The notes under the pieces were generated by a model. It was not told the origin of the DNA. It searched no databases and saw only the letters and a program-made list of their open reading frames with translations. Position numbers and translations under genes: made by a program. From Flavobacterium sp. TR2 (GTDB taxonomy: Bacteria > Bacteroidota > Bacteroidia > Flavobacteriales > Flavobacteriaceae), in contig NZ_CP104307.1 of assembly GCF_025252405.1 (NCBI RefSeq), positions 2,852,001-2,916,000 of the forward strand: a stretch of DNA of 64,000 nucleotides, read 5' to 3'. Shown here one piece after another: positions 8,476-17,676 of this stretch (positions are counted from its first letter, which is position 1; each line of letters begins with the position of its first letter).

Positions 8476-8898
8476 TTATTGTTGCATTTTAAAATAATAA
8501 TCTGCCGAGTGTTTGCCGCTTCCATAAAATAAGAAGAATATGCAGACTAATAAAACTATTATAGCTAAAACTAAACTTTCAGAGTGCATTCTTCCCATAG
8601 AATTGACAAGAACAGCACCAAATAAAATGGGTAATTGAGCAGCGATTGCCCATCTGGTCAAAAGCCCAAAAATAATCATTATACCACCAATCATGTGGGC
8701 TGGAGCAATGTAATGCAGCATAAACATACCTCCTCCAAACTTATCAATCGGGGAAATCAAATCATGCAGGTATTGAACATTGGTGACGAAAGAGACACCT
8801 TTCATAAATAAAAATCCACCCAAAACAATACGTACTAAATCAACTGGTAAATAAGTGTGCGAATTTGCCCATTTATTCAAACTTTTTACATTTTCCAT
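8476..8898 (-). CDS. DoxX family membrane protein
   Basis: 140-residue protein with four predicted membrane helices: about residues 19-36, 60-85 (the conserved HYIAPAHMIGGIMIIFGLLTR region), 87-103 and 113-130. The pattern VRIVLGGFLFMKGVSF near the N-terminus and the GL.TR.A...L motif are typical of the DoxX/DoxD superfamily. Members are often linked to redox or membrane homeostasis, but no definite role can be given here. Single gene with its own terminator. Confidence 0.82.
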   Translation of the reverse strand: MENVKSLNKWANSHTYLPVDLVRIVLGGFLFMKGVSFVTNVQYLHDLISPIDKFGGGMFMLHYIAPAHMIGGIMIIFGLLTRWAIAAQLPILFGAVLVNSMGRMHSESLVLAIIVLLVCIFFLFYGSGKHSADYYFKMQQ

Positions 8899-9021
8899 GA
8901 TGTTGTGTGATTAAAAATTATAATACTAAGTTACTAATTTTTAATCAGATATTTATTTTTAACACCTTGAAAATAAGTTTTTTGCTTTTTATTTAACGTC
9001 TTGTTGAGAATTCTTAAATCG

Positions 9022-10650
9022 CTACACTTGAATGACTCCCAAATTGAACGGTTTTTGAATAGGAGCGTGGTTGGCAGCTTCAATACCGATAGAAATCCAA
9101 TTACGCGTTTCTAACGGGTCGATGATGGCATCTGTCCAAAGTCTCGATGCGGCATAATAAGGAGAAGTCTGCGCGTCGTAACGGGCTTTTATTTTATCGA
9201 ATAATTCAGCTTCTTTTGCTTCATCGACAGTTTCTCCTTTTGCTTTAAGAGAAGAAGCTTCAATTTGCGCTAATACTTTTGCAGCCTGAGTTCCGCCCAT
9301 TACAGCCAGTTCGGCACTTGGCCAAGCAAATATTAATCTTGGGTCATAGGCTTTTCCGCACATGGCGTAATTCCCTGCTCCATATGAATTTCCGACAATA
9401 ACTGTGAATTTTGGAACAACAGAATTACTCACCGCATTTACCATTTTGGCGCCATCTTTTATAATGCCGCCATGTTCTGATTTTGAACCAACCATAAAGC
9501 CCGTAACGTCTTGTAAAAATACCAACGGAATTTTTTTCTGATTGCAGTTGGCAATAAAACGGGTAGCTTTGTCGGCACTGTCAGAGTAGATGACACCGCC
9601 AAACTGCATTTCGCCTTTTTTGGTTTTTACCACTTTTCTCTGATTGGCTACAATTCCTATAGCCCAGCCGTCTATTCTAGCATAGCCTGTAATAAGAGAT
9701 TGTCCATAACCATCTTTGTAAGCTTCAAATTCTGAATTATCGACCAAACGTTTGATGATTTCCATCATGTCATATTGCTCAGTTCTTGCTTTTGGAAGAA
9801 TGCCATAAATCTCATTTGGATCTAATGCAGGTTTTTCAGCTTTAATTCTGCTGTAGCCAGCTTTATCAAAATCGCCAATTTTATCTACAATATTTTTAAT
9901 TTTATCTAAAGCATCTTTATCGTCTTTAGCTTTATAATCGGTAACGCCAGAAATTTCGCAGTGCGTTGTGGCGCCGCCCAAAGTTTCGTTGTCAATTGTT
10001 TCTCCAATGGCTGCTTTTACCAGATAACTTCCAGCAAGGAAAATACTTCCTGTTTTGTCAACGATTAAAGCTTCATCACTCATAATTGGAAGGTACGCAC
10101 CACCGGCAACGCAGCTTCCCATTACAGCAGCAATTTGAGTAATTCCCATACTGCTCATTTGGGCGTTGTTTCTAAAAATGCGGCCGAAATGCTCTTTATC
10201 TGGAAAAATTTCATCCTGCATTGGCAGATACACTCCTGCGCTATCCACAAGATAGATGATTGGAAGTCGGTTTTCCATTGCGATTTCCTGAGCGCGAAGG
10301 TTTTTCTTTCCTGTTATCGGAAACCAAGCACCGGCTTTTACGGTAGCATCGTTAGCCACTACAATGCATTGTTTCCCTCTGATGTAGCCAATCTTTACCA
10401 CAACGCCTCCACATGGACAGCCACCGTGTTCTGGGTACATTCCTTCGCCTGCAAAACCTCCAATTTCAATACTTTTAGAATTTTCATCCAATAAATAAGC
10501 AATTCTTTCGCGAGCAGTCATTTTGCCTTCAGAATGCAGTTTTTCGATTCTTTTTTCGCCTCCGCCCAATTTGACTTTGGCAATTTTTTGTTTTAATTCG
10601 GAAAGAAGTAATTTATTGTGATCTTCGTTTTTATTGAAGTTTAAATCCAT
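9022..10650 (-). CDS. acyl-CoA carboxylase, carboxyltransferase (beta) subunit
   Basis: Carboxyltransferase subunit of a biotin-dependent acyl-CoA carboxylase, 542 residues, the usual length. N-terminal crotonase-like half: GKMTARERIAYLLDENS, then VVANDATVKAGAWFPITGKK and the oxyanion-hole stretch GSCVAGGAYLPIMSDE. C-terminal half: FLQDVTGFMVG, IVGNSYGAGNYAMCGKAYDPRL and PSAELAVMGG. The segment HFGRIFRNNAQMSSMGI resembles methylcrotonyl-CoA carboxylase beta more than propionyl-CoA carboxylase, which suggests leucine/isovalerate breakdown; the substrate is not certain. No biotin carboxylase subunit lies nearby, so the partner must be encoded elsewhere. Confidence 0.93.
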   Translation of the reverse strand: MDLNFNKNEDHNKLLLSELKQKIAKVKLGGGEKRIEKLHSEGKMTARERIAYLLDENSKSIEIGGFAGEGMYPEHGGCPCGGVVVKIGYIRGKQCIVVANDATVKAGAWFPITGKKNLRAQEIAMENRLPIIYLVDSAGVYLPMQDEIFPDKEHFGRIFRNNAQMSSMGITQIAAVMGSCVAGGAYLPIMSDEALIVDKTGSIFLAGSYLVKAAIGETIDNETLGGATTHCEISGVTDYKAKDDKDALDKIKNIVDKIGDFDKAGYSRIKAEKPALDPNEIYGILPKARTEQYDMMEIIKRLVDNSEFEAYKDGYGQSLITGYARIDGWAIGIVANQRKVVKTKKGEMQFGGVIYSDSADKATRFIANCNQKKIPLVFLQDVTGFMVGSKSEHGGIIKDGAKMVNAVSNSVVPKFTVIVGNSYGAGNYAMCGKAYDPRLIFAWPSAELAVMGGTQAAKVLAQIEASSLKAKGETVDEAKEAELFDKIKARYDAQTSPYYAASRLWTDAIIDPLETRNWISIGIEAANHAPIQKPFNLGVIQV

Positions 10651-10757
10651 GGTAAAATATTGATTTTATAAAATAGTGTTGGCTAATTTACAAAATCAAT
10701 TGAAATAATCGAGTTGCTTTGCGAATTAAGAAAAAGTATTATTGTGAAGTTGCAAAA

Positions 10758-10780
10758 AAACATCCGTTGGGCGGATGTTT
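10758..10780 (-). terminator. terminator downstream of lpxD
   Basis: 9-bp perfect stem AAACATCCG / CGGATGTTT (10758-10766, 10772-10780), 5-base loop. A-run upstream and T-run downstream make it usable in both directions; it follows lpxD on the minus strand and precedes the carboxylase gene. Confidence 0.85.
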
Positions 10781-10804
10781 CTTTTTTATGAGTTTTAATT
10801 TGAA

Positions 10805-11803
10805 TTATTTTTTAGGACTGCAGACCATTTGTTTAAGCATAGCCCATTGCTTTAAAGCATCGCGAGCTTCGACGGCAGGATAACCAAGCATTGTTTTTCC
10901 CGCAGGAACATCTCCAGTGACGCCAGATCCGGCACCAATGACAGTACCATCTCCAATAGTGGTGTGGTCTTTTATAGATGCGCTTCCGCCAATTATAACT
11001 CCGTTTCCTAAAGTCACCGAACCTGCTAAGCCGCTATTTCCAGCCATTATGCAAAATTTGCCCAGCTTGCTATTATGGCCAATTTGGACCAAATTGTCAA
11101 TTTTACATCCGTCTCCAACAATAGTTGAACTAAATTTTCCACGGTCAACACAGGTATTTGCGCCAATCTCAACCCTATTTCCAATTATTACATTGCCGAT
11201 TTGAGGGATTTTTACAAGTCCATTTTCTTCGCAAGGGCGAAATCCAAAACCATCTGCACCAATTGTTGCATTTGGATGAATGATGCATTCGCTGCCAATA
11301 TGGCAACGTTCACGAATAACGGTTCCAGACCAGATGATTGTGTTTTTTCCAATTGTACATTCGTCTAAAATGGTCACATTTGGATAAATTACTGTGTGAG
11401 CGCCAATTTCAACTTTTGGACCAATGTAGCAGCCAGCGCCAATTTTAACGCCTTCGCTAATTATAGCCGTTTCGTCTATAGTGGCTGTTTTATGAATATT
11501 GTTATGAAAGATTGGGGCGGGAGGAGCAAAAAGAGCTAAAATTTGAGACATGGCTAAATCGGCATTTTTTACTTTGATAAAAGCTCGATTTTCTCCTGGT
11601 TCAATCGAAATATCTTCATTTACAACTGCAATTGAAGCATTTGAGGCTGACCAATATTTTTCGTATTTTTTGTTTCCAATAAATGAAATCTCTGACGTTG
11701 TTGCTTTTTCTAATTGTTCTGTTGCAGTAATGCTTTGCGAAGTGCTGCCGTAAATTACGCCATTTATAACTTCATTAATTTCTTGAATTGAATAGGATCT
11801 CAT
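10805..11803 (-). CDS. lpxD: UDP-3-O-acylglucosamine N-acyltransferase (LpxD)
   Basis: Third enzyme of lipid A synthesis, adding the N-linked hydroxyacyl chain to UDP-3-O-acylglucosamine. Start taken at the ATG at 11803 (332 residues) rather than the TTG two codons upstream. An N-terminal uridine-binding domain (about 1-100) is followed by a long left-handed beta-helix of hexapeptide repeats (IGAGCYIGPKVEIGAHTVI onward) and a C-terminal helix. The catalytic histidine lies in VQIGHNSKLG. It is not next to lpxC, fabZ or lpxA. Many Flavobacteria carry an lpxD inside the lpxC/lpxA cluster as well, so this may be a second copy with a different acyl preference; that is inference. Confidence 0.92.
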   Translation of the reverse strand: MRSYSIQEINEVINGVIYGSTSQSITATEQLEKATTSEISFIGNKKYEKYWSASNASIAVVNEDISIEPGENRAFIKVKNADLAMSQILALFAPPAPIFHNNIHKTATIDETAIISEGVKIGAGCYIGPKVEIGAHTVIYPNVTILDECTIGKNTIIWSGTVIRERCHIGSECIIHPNATIGADGFGFRPCEENGLVKIPQIGNVIIGNRVEIGANTCVDRGKFSSTIVGDGCKIDNLVQIGHNSKLGKFCIMAGNSGLAGSVTLGNGVIIGGSASIKDHTTIGDGTVIGAGSGVTGDVPAGKTMLGYPAVEARDALKQWAMLKQMVCSPKK

Positions 11804-12132
11804 TGACAATTTTAATCGACTTGGGTTATTTTTTTGCCAAATAAAATGAATTACATTTTAATTACCTAATTATTTTTTTACGTTTCTTAATAAATGTTTA
11901 AAATAATGCGGTAATTTTTACAAAATTAACATTTTGAGTATTAATTTAATGAAGTTTTTTTAATGAGCTGATTAGTAATTGCTTGTGTTCATGTTTAAAA
12001 TAAATGAAAACTGAGATGGAGGAAATAAAAAAAATAATTGTTAGGCCATAGCTTACATTTATTTTGTTAAATCATTTATTTAGTGAAGATTAAAAAAAAG
12101 CGATTCATTTTAATGAACCGCTTTTTAATGAA
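11804..12132. other. 329-base gene-free stretch upstream of lpxD
   Basis: Very AT-rich DNA between the lpxD start and the msrB stop. Apart from the msrB terminator (12095-12126) I see no ORF, repeat or convincing promoter box. The lpxD promoter must lie here. Confidence 0.5.
12095..12126 (-). terminator. terminator of msrB
   Basis: Outer arms AAAAAGCG / CGCTTTTT (12095-12102, 12119-12126) with an inner TTCAT / ATGAA pair, just after the msrB stop on the minus strand and with A/T runs at both ends. Confidence 0.75.
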
Positions 12133-12579
12133 TTATTCTTTGATTTTTGATAATGAAACCGCATTGATACAGTAGCGCAAGCCGCTTGGTGGCGGTCCGT
12201 CAGGAAAAACGTGTCCTAAATGCGAATCGCAGGTATTGCAGACTACCTCAACACGAATCATTCCGTGTGATTTGTCGGCGTGATACGCAATTGCATTTTC
12301 TTTTACAGGTTGTGTGAATGATGGCCATCCTGTGCCAGACTCAAACTTTTCGCTTGCGTCAAACAATAAAGTGCCACAGCATTTGCATTCATAAATTCCT
12401 GGTTCAAATAAGCTGCACATTTCTGAGCTAAAAGATCTTTCAGTTCCTTTTAAACGCGTTACCTGAAATTCTTCAGGACTTAGAATTTGTTTCCATTCTT
12501 CCTCCGTTTTTTCCACTCTTTTGTCTGGAGTTGGATTTCCTTTATTTGTAAAATGAATTACATCTGCCCATTTTATCAT
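12133..12579 (-). CDS. msrB: peptide-methionine (R)-S-oxide reductase MsrB
   Basis: Repairs methionine-R-sulfoxide in proteins. 148 residues, a stand-alone MsrB domain. Structural zinc is held by Cys65/Cys68 (ECKCCG) and Cys114/Cys117 (CNTC). The family signature runs FESGTGWPSF to SHLGHVFPDGP, and the catalytic cysteine is Cys137 in LRYCIN. No MsrA partner is adjacent. Probably cytoplasmic, as there is no signal peptide. It lies downstream of prfB on the same strand, about 100 bases apart, with tandem AGGTTTCAAGTTT-like repeats (about 12600-12640) between. Confidence 0.96.
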   Translation of the reverse strand: MIKWADVIHFTNKGNPTPDKRVEKTEEEWKQILSPEEFQVTRLKGTERSFSSEMCSLFEPGIYECKCCGTLLFDASEKFESGTGWPSFTQPVKENAIAYHADKSHGMIRVEVVCNTCDSHLGHVFPDGPPPSGLRYCINAVSLSKIKE

Positions 12580-12679
12580 AACTTTTTTCGTTTTAAAGTT
12601 TAAGGTTTCAAGTTTAAGGTTTCAAGTTTCAAGTTTCCTGAGATTGAACGCTAAAAAACTGAACACTATATACTGGCAA

Positions 12680-13778
12680 CTATTCTTCTTCTTTCTGTCC
12701 CATCATCATCAGATAGGCTTTCAGGAAAGGATCGATATTTCCGTTCATAACGCCATCAACATCGCTGGTTTCGTAGCCTGTACGAACATCTTTAACCAAT
12801 TTATAAGGCTGCATTACGTAATTACGAATCTGCGAACCCCATTCGATTTTCATTTTTCCAGCTTCAATGTCAGCACGCTGTGCTTGCTGTTTCTTTAATT
12901 CGATTTCATACAATTGAGATCGAAGCATTTGCATGGCACGCTGTCTGTTGTCTTGCTGTGACCTTGTTTCAGAACACTGAATCTGAATTCCGGTTGGTTT
13001 ATGGACAAGCTGCACTTTAGTTTCAACTTTATTTACGTTTTGTCCTCCAGCGCCGCTCGAACGAGAAGTTGTAATTTCGATATCGGCAGGATTAATGTCG
13101 ATTTCGATACTATCATCTACAAGCGGATACACATATACAGATACGAAAGAAGTATGACGCTTAGCGTTACTGTCAAAAGGTGAAATTCTAACCAGACGGT
13201 GAACCCCATTTTCTCCTTTTAAGTATCCGAAAGAATAATCTCCTTCAAATTCTAAAGTTACGGTTTTAATTCCGGCAACGTCACCTTCCTGAAAGTTAAG
13301 CTCTTTTATTTTATAGCCATAACTTTCTCCCCACATCATGTACATACGCATGAGCATTCCTGCCCAGTCACAGCTTTCGGTACCACCAGCACCAGCTGTA
13401 ATCTGTACTACAGCGCTTAAGCTGTCTCCTTCGTCAGAAAGCATATTTTTGAATTCGATGTTTTCAATATGCGCTTGAGCAGCATTATATTGTTCATCCA
13501 ATTCGTCTACAGAAAGCTCTCCTTCTTTGTAAAAATCATAAGCAAGCTGTAATTCTTCTGTAAGAGAGACTGCTTTGTCATAATCTTCAATCCATTTTTT
13601 CTTGTTTCGAAGATTTTTTACGATGTTTTCTGCTTCTTTTGGATTGTTCCAGAAATCAGGAGCAAACGTTTTTTCTTCTTCGTTCGCAATTTCGATTAGC
13701 TTGGCATCAACGTCAAAGATACCTCCTCAACGCACCAAGGCGCTCCACAATACCTTTTACTTGTTCGGCTGTTGTCAT
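12680..13778 (-). CDS. prfB: peptide chain release factor 2, with programmed +1 frameshift
   Basis: RF2 terminates translation at UGA and UAA. Two frames must be joined. Codons 1-21 run from the ATG at 13778 to CTT (13718-13716), followed by an in-frame TGA (13715-13713). The context AGGAGG-TAT-CTT-TGA-C is the classical autoregulatory slip site, with the internal Shine-Dalgarno 3 bases from CTT. After skipping one base the second frame runs to 12680, giving 365 residues in total, the normal RF2 length. The second part has the stop-codon recognition SPF motif ([15 protein letters not shown]) and the peptidyl-hydrolysis GGQ motif ([11 protein letters not shown]). It is therefore intact, not a pseudogene. 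Confidence 0.96.
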
Positions 13779-13891
13779 AAATTAATTACTAGGTTTTATA
13801 TGTTTTTTAGAATTATTACGTTAATTTGGTCTAGAGAAACCAGCGAGTTAAATTTTATGAAAACTTGCTGAGAATAACTATAAGTAATACG

Positions 13892-13899
13892 TAATTTTG
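13892..13899 (+). promoter_or_regulatory. -7 promoter element of the threonine aldolase gene
   Basis: TAATTTTG matches the Bacteroidota -7 consensus TAnnTTTG and lies 30 bases before the ATG. A TTG at 13865-13867 could be the -33 element, but the spacing (24) is longer than usual. Confidence 0.4.
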
Positions 13900-13929
13900 C
13901 ATACAAAAATAAGATATAGTTTTTAGAAT

Positions 13930-14949
13930 ATGGAAATAAATTTAATCAGCGATACCATAACAAAGCCTACTTATGAGATGCTTCAGTATATGTTTAACGC
14001 TCATGTCGGCGATGATGTATACAAACAGGACCCAACGGTGATTGAATTGGAAAATAGAACAGCAGAGTTTTTTGGTATGGAAGCTGGTCTTTTCTTTCCG
14101 TCTGGAACTATGGCAAACCAGACTGCAATAAAACTGCATACACAGCCTGGAGAACAATTGATTGCTGATAAATATGCCCATGTTTACCATTATGAAGGAG
14201 GAGGTGTTTCTTTTAATAGTGGCGTTTCTTGCTGTCTATTGGATGGAAATCGAGGCATGATAACGGCAGCGCAAGTTAAAGCGGCGATAAACGATCCAGA
14301 GTTTTACCATAGTCCGCTAACAAGTTTGGTTTGTGTTGAAAATACAACCAACAAAGGCGGCGGTGCGTGTTATGAATTAGAAGATTTAAGAGAAATAAAA
14401 AAAGTTTGCGACGCCCATAATTTGAAGTTTCACTTAGATGGAGCAAGAATTTGGAATGCATTAGTGGCTAAAAGACAGAATCCTAGAGAATTTGGGGCTA
14501 TTTTTGATACTATTTCGGTTTGTTTGTCTAAAGGATTAGGAGCTCCAATTGGATCTGTGCTGCTTGGAAGTAAAGCTGATATTCACAGAGCGTTGAGAAT
14601 CAGAAAGATATTGGGTGGAGGAATGCGTCAAGTAGGTTATTTGGCAGCCGCTGGATTATATGCTTTGGCTCATAATATCGAAAGGCTGGCAGAAGATCAC
14701 CGCAGAGCAAAAGAAATTGCAAAAATCTTAAGTACAAAACCTTGGATTGCGTCTATTGAACCCGTAGAAACAAATATCTTGATTTTTTCGCTTGCAGAAG
14801 GGTACAGCGATCAATTGCTAATAGAAAAATTAAAACAGAAAAATATATTAATAAGTTCTCTTGGACACAACAAACTTAGAATTGTAACACATTTAGATTA
14901 CAAAGAAGTAATGCATACTTATGTGTTGGAAACACTTTTGAAGTTTTAG
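13930..14949 (+). CDS. ltaE: low-specificity L-threonine aldolase
   Basis: PLP enzyme cleaving L-threonine or L-allo-threonine to glycine and acetaldehyde. 339 residues, typical for the beta-eliminating-lyase family. It starts with LISDTITKPT and MFNAHVGDDVYKQDPT, then the cofactor-binding FFPSGTMANQ and the aspartate-containing HLDGARIWNA. The PLP lysine is Lys201 in CLSKGLGAPIGS. It sits divergently from prfB and ends at a strong bidirectional terminator. Together with gcvT elsewhere in the window it could feed glycine and one-carbon metabolism; that link is inferred. Confidence 0.93.
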   Translation: MEINLISDTITKPTYEMLQYMFNAHVGDDVYKQDPTVIELENRTAEFFGMEAGLFFPSGTMANQTAIKLHTQPGEQLIADKYAHVYHYEGGGVSFNSGVSCCLLDGNRGMITAAQVKAAINDPEFYHSPLTSLVCVENTTNKGGGACYELEDLREIKKVCDAHNLKFHLDGARIWNALVAKRQNPREFGAIFDTISVCLSKGLGAPIGSVLLGSKADIHRALRIRKILGGGMRQVGYLAAAGLYALAHNIERLAEDHRRAKEIAKILSTKPWIASIEPVETNILIFSLAEGYSDQLLIEKLKQKNILISSLGHNKLRIVTHLDYKEVMHTYVLETLLKF

Positions 14950-14991
14950 AAAAAGGTTCATAGAGGCAAAGGTGCAGAGGAACAAAGGCTA

Positions 14992-15025
14992 AAAAAAAGA
15001 GGATGCTTTAGCATCCTCTTTTTTT
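14992..15025. terminator. strong bidirectional terminator between ltaE and ybaB
   Basis: 15-bp perfect stem with a TTTA loop: arms 14992-15006 and 15011-15025, core GAGGATGC / GCATCCTC, flanked by A7 and T7. It serves convergent ltaE and ybaB. On both sides lie inverted copies of the AAAGGTGCAGAGG / CCTTTGCACCTTTGC type of intergenic repeat. Confidence 0.92.
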
Positions 15026-15079
15026 GTGAGGCAAAGAAACAAAACCTTTGCACCTTTGCATCTCAGAAACCTTTGTGCC

Positions 15080-15400
15080 TTATTTAAACAAATTGTCCAT
15101 TCCAGGAATAGAAGGCATATCCATTCTGGCTACAGCGTCTAATTCTCTTTCGTTTACACTTGTAGCTTTTTCAATAGCTTTATTTAGCGTTACAATTAAG
15201 TAATCTTCCAATTGCTCTTTATCTTCCAAAAGAGAATCGTCAATAGAAAGAGATTTTATTTTTCTGCTTGCTGTAATAGTAACTTTTAATAATCCGTCAG
15301 CGCTTTGTTCATCAATCAAAACAGTATCTAGACGCTTTTTTGTATCTTCAATTTTTTGTTGGGTTTCTTTAAGTTTACCCATCATTCCCATTAAATCCAT
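15080..15400 (-). CDS. ybaB: YbaB/EbfC family nucleoid-associated protein
   Basis: 106-residue DNA-binding protein of the YbaB/EbfC family, which forms tweezer-like dimers on DNA. It has the expected small layout: an N-terminal helix rich in Met/Lys/Gln ([19 protein letters not shown]), a central beta region ([24 protein letters not shown]) and a C-terminal helix. In many bacteria ybaB follows dnaX and precedes recR; here neither is adjacent. The function is architectural or regulatory, by family. Confidence 0.88.
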   Translation of the reverse strand: MDLMGMMGKLKETQQKIEDTKKRLDTVLIDEQSADGLLKVTITASRKIKSLSIDDSLLEDKEQLEDYLIVTLNKAIEKATSVNERELDAVARMDMPSIPGMDNLFK

Positions 15401-15428
15401 TTTTGTTGATCTTTTAAATTATTTCAGA

Positions 15429-15458
15429 CAAAATTAGTATATTGCTGTGTTAATTCAA
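15429..15458 (-). promoter_or_regulatory. promoter of ybaB
   Basis: On the minus strand TAATTTTG (15436-15429) fits TAnnTTTG, with ATTG (about 15459-15456) 19 bases upstream as -33 element. It lies 29 bases before the ybaB ATG and overlaps the region upstream of the divergent peptidase gene. Confidence 0.4.
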
Positions 15459-15469
15459 TAGAATATTTT

Positions 15470-17605
15470 ATGAAAAAATTAATTCTGTTCTGTTGGGTTT
15501 GTGCTATTTTTGCGTCTTCATATTTAAAAATTAATGCTCAATCAATGCAAAATGATATATCGGCCCCAAAGGCTAAAATAATTCCAAAGACATTAAAAAA
15601 ACATAAAGAAACTAGGATTGATAACTATTTCTGGCTTAATGACAGAGAAAATCAAGAGGTGATTGACTACCTAAATCAAGAGAATGCTTATTACGAAAGT
15701 ATGACCGCTCATACTCAAGATTTAAAAGACAGCCTGTTTGAAGAAATGAAAGGAAGAATTAAAGAAGATGATTCTTCTGTTCCTTATTTTTATAACGGAT
15801 ATTTTTATATAACTCGTTTTGAAACAGGGCAGGATTATCCAATTTTTGCTCGAAAAAAAGGAAGCCTTTCTGCAGATGAAGAAATTCTTTTTGACTGTAA
15901 TGAAATGGCAAAAGGTCATGCTTATTTCAAGTTAGGCGGTTTAAGCATCAGCCCAGATAATAAATTTGCCAGTTTTGGAGTAGATAGTATTGGGAGAAGA
16001 ATCTATACGATCCAGATTAAAAATTTAGAAACAGGCGAAATCTTAGCAGACAAGATAGAAAATGTTACAGGAGCCTCTGTTTGGGCAAATGATAACAATA
16101 CTATTTTTTATGTGAGGCAAGATCAAGTGACATTAAGAGCTGATAAAGTTTTTAGGCATAAATTAAACACTGATTCAGAAAATGATGTTTTGGTTTATGA
16201 TGAAGTTGATGATACTTTTAATGTGTCGATCAGCAAAGAAAAATCAAGAAAATATATTGTTATTGGTTCTGGAAGCACTTTGACGACTGAATACAGAATT
16301 TTGGAATCTAATAATCCCGACGGAGAATTTACGGTTTTTCAGCCACGTGTTCGCGGATTAGAATATAGCATTTCGCACTACGAAGATTCATTTTATGTTT
16401 TGACCAATAAAGATAAGGCGACCAATTTTAAATTGATGAAAACGCCAGAAGGCAAAACAGGAAAGAAAAACTGGGTAGATCTTATTCCGCATAGAGAAGA
16501 TGTTTTGTTGGAAGACATCGAGATTTTTAAGAACTATTTGGTTGTTGAAGAACGCTCTAACGGATTAAATCATATTAGAATCATGCCTTGGGGCGACGAA
16601 CCAGATTATTATCTTCCTTTTGGCAGCGAGACTTATAATGCATACACTACAACCAATGTTGATTTTGATACAGATATTTTGCGTTATAGCTACCAGTCAT
16701 TGGCAACGCCGTCTTCTGTAATTGATTTTAATATGAAGACCAAAACCAAAGAAATCTTAAAAGAACAGCAGGTTTTAGGAGGTAAGTTTGATAAAGAGAA
16801 TTATGTAGAAGAAAGAGTTTGGGCAACTGCAAGAGATGGGGTAAAAGTCCCTATTTCGATGGTTTACAGAAAAGGATTGGAGAAAAACGGTAAAAATCCG
16901 CTGTTGTTATATGCATATGGTTCGTACGGAATTACTATGGATACTTATTTTTCTTCAACAAGATTGTCGCTTCTAGACCGCGGATTTGTTTACGCGATCG
17001 CTCATATACGTGGGGGAGAAGACTTAGGGAGACAATGGTATGAGGACGGAAAACTGTTAAAAAAGAAAAATACCTTTACAGATTTCATCGATTGCTCTAA
17101 ATTTGTAATAGATCAAAAGTTTACTTCTCCAGAACATCTATATGCAGAAGGAGGATCTGCTGGCGGACTTTTAATGGGAGTAATCGTAAATGAAGCTCCT
17201 GAATTATATAATGGCGTTATCGCTCAGGTGCCTTTTGTAGACGTAATTACCACAATGCTGGATGACAGTATTCCGCTTACAACTGGAGAGTATGACGAAT
17301 GGGGTAACCCAAACAATAAAAAATATTACGATTATATGTTGTCGTATTCACCTTACGATAATGTAAAAGCACAGGAATATCCTAATATGTATGTGTCTAC
17401 CGGATTGCATGATTCGCAGGTACAATATTGGGAGCCAGCTAAATGGGTTGCGAAATTGAGAGATTTAAAAACAAATAATAAACTTTTGTTTTTAGATACC
17501 AACATGGATGCAGGCCATGGCGGGGCTTCGGGACGTTTTGAGGCTTTAAAAGACTTAGCAAAGGAATTTAGTTTTTTATTAGATTTAGAAAAAATTAAAA
17601 GCTAA
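15470..17605 (+). CDS. S9 family peptidase, oligopeptidase B type
   Basis: Serine peptidase of the prolyl-oligopeptidase clan with an N-terminal signal peptide ([19 protein letters not shown], cleavage near INAQ), so exported, unlike cytosolic enterobacterial oligopeptidase B. 711 residues. The beta-propeller occupies roughly 90-440, opened by the family motif [16 protein letters not shown]. The alpha/beta-hydrolase domain holds the triad Ser563 ([11 protein letters not shown]), Asp648 ([10 protein letters not shown]) and His683 ([10 protein letters not shown]). By family it cuts short peptides after basic residues. Stand-alone gene, divergent from ybaB. Confidence 0.93.
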   Translation: MKKLILFCWVCAIFASSYLKINAQSMQNDISAPKAKIIPKTLKKHKETRIDNYFWLNDRENQEVIDYLNQENAYYESMTAHTQDLKDSLFEEMKGRIKEDDSSVPYFYNGYFYITRFETGQDYPIFARKKGSLSADEEILFDCNEMAKGHAYFKLGGLSISPDNKFASFGVDSIGRRIYTIQIKNLETGEILADKIENVTGASVWANDNNTIFYVRQDQVTLRADKVFRHKLNTDSENDVLVYDEVDDTFNVSISKEKSRKYIVIGSGSTLTTEYRILESNNPDGEFTVFQPRVRGLEYSISHYEDSFYVLTNKDKATNFKLMKTPEGKTGKKNWVDLIPHREDVLLEDIEIFKNYLVVEERSNGLNHIRIMPWGDEPDYYLPFGSETYNAYTTTNVDFDTDILRYSYQSLATPSSVIDFNMKTKTKEILKEQQVLGGKFDKENYVEERVWATARDGVKVPISMVYRKGLEKNGKNPLLLYAYGSYGITMDTYFSSTRLSLLDRGFVYAIAHIRGGEDLGRQWYEDGKLLKKKNTFTDFIDCSKFVIDQKFTSPEHLYAEGGSAGGLLMGVIVNEAPELYNGVIAQVPFVDVITTMLDDSIPLTTGEYDEWGNPNNKKYYDYMLSYSPYDNVKAQEYPNMYVSTGLHDSQVQYWEPAKWVAKLRDLKTNNKLLFLDTNMDAGHGGASGRFEALKDLAKEFSFLLDLEKIKS

Positions 17606-17676
17606 TTAGAAATTTTTTGTTAAATTTGCAACCTATCAAGGTTAATTTAAAAAGGCCTTTGATTAACTATTTTTTT

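Noticed and set aside
13502..13778. prfB as a frameshifted pseudogene
   Set aside because: The interruption is the conserved programmed +1 site; both parts join into a normal 365-residue RF2.
17617..17676. N-terminal extension of the cysteine-synthase-family protein from a TTG codon
   Set aside because: The extension runs through a likely -7 promoter box (TAAATTTG) and family similarity starts only after the ATG at 17677.
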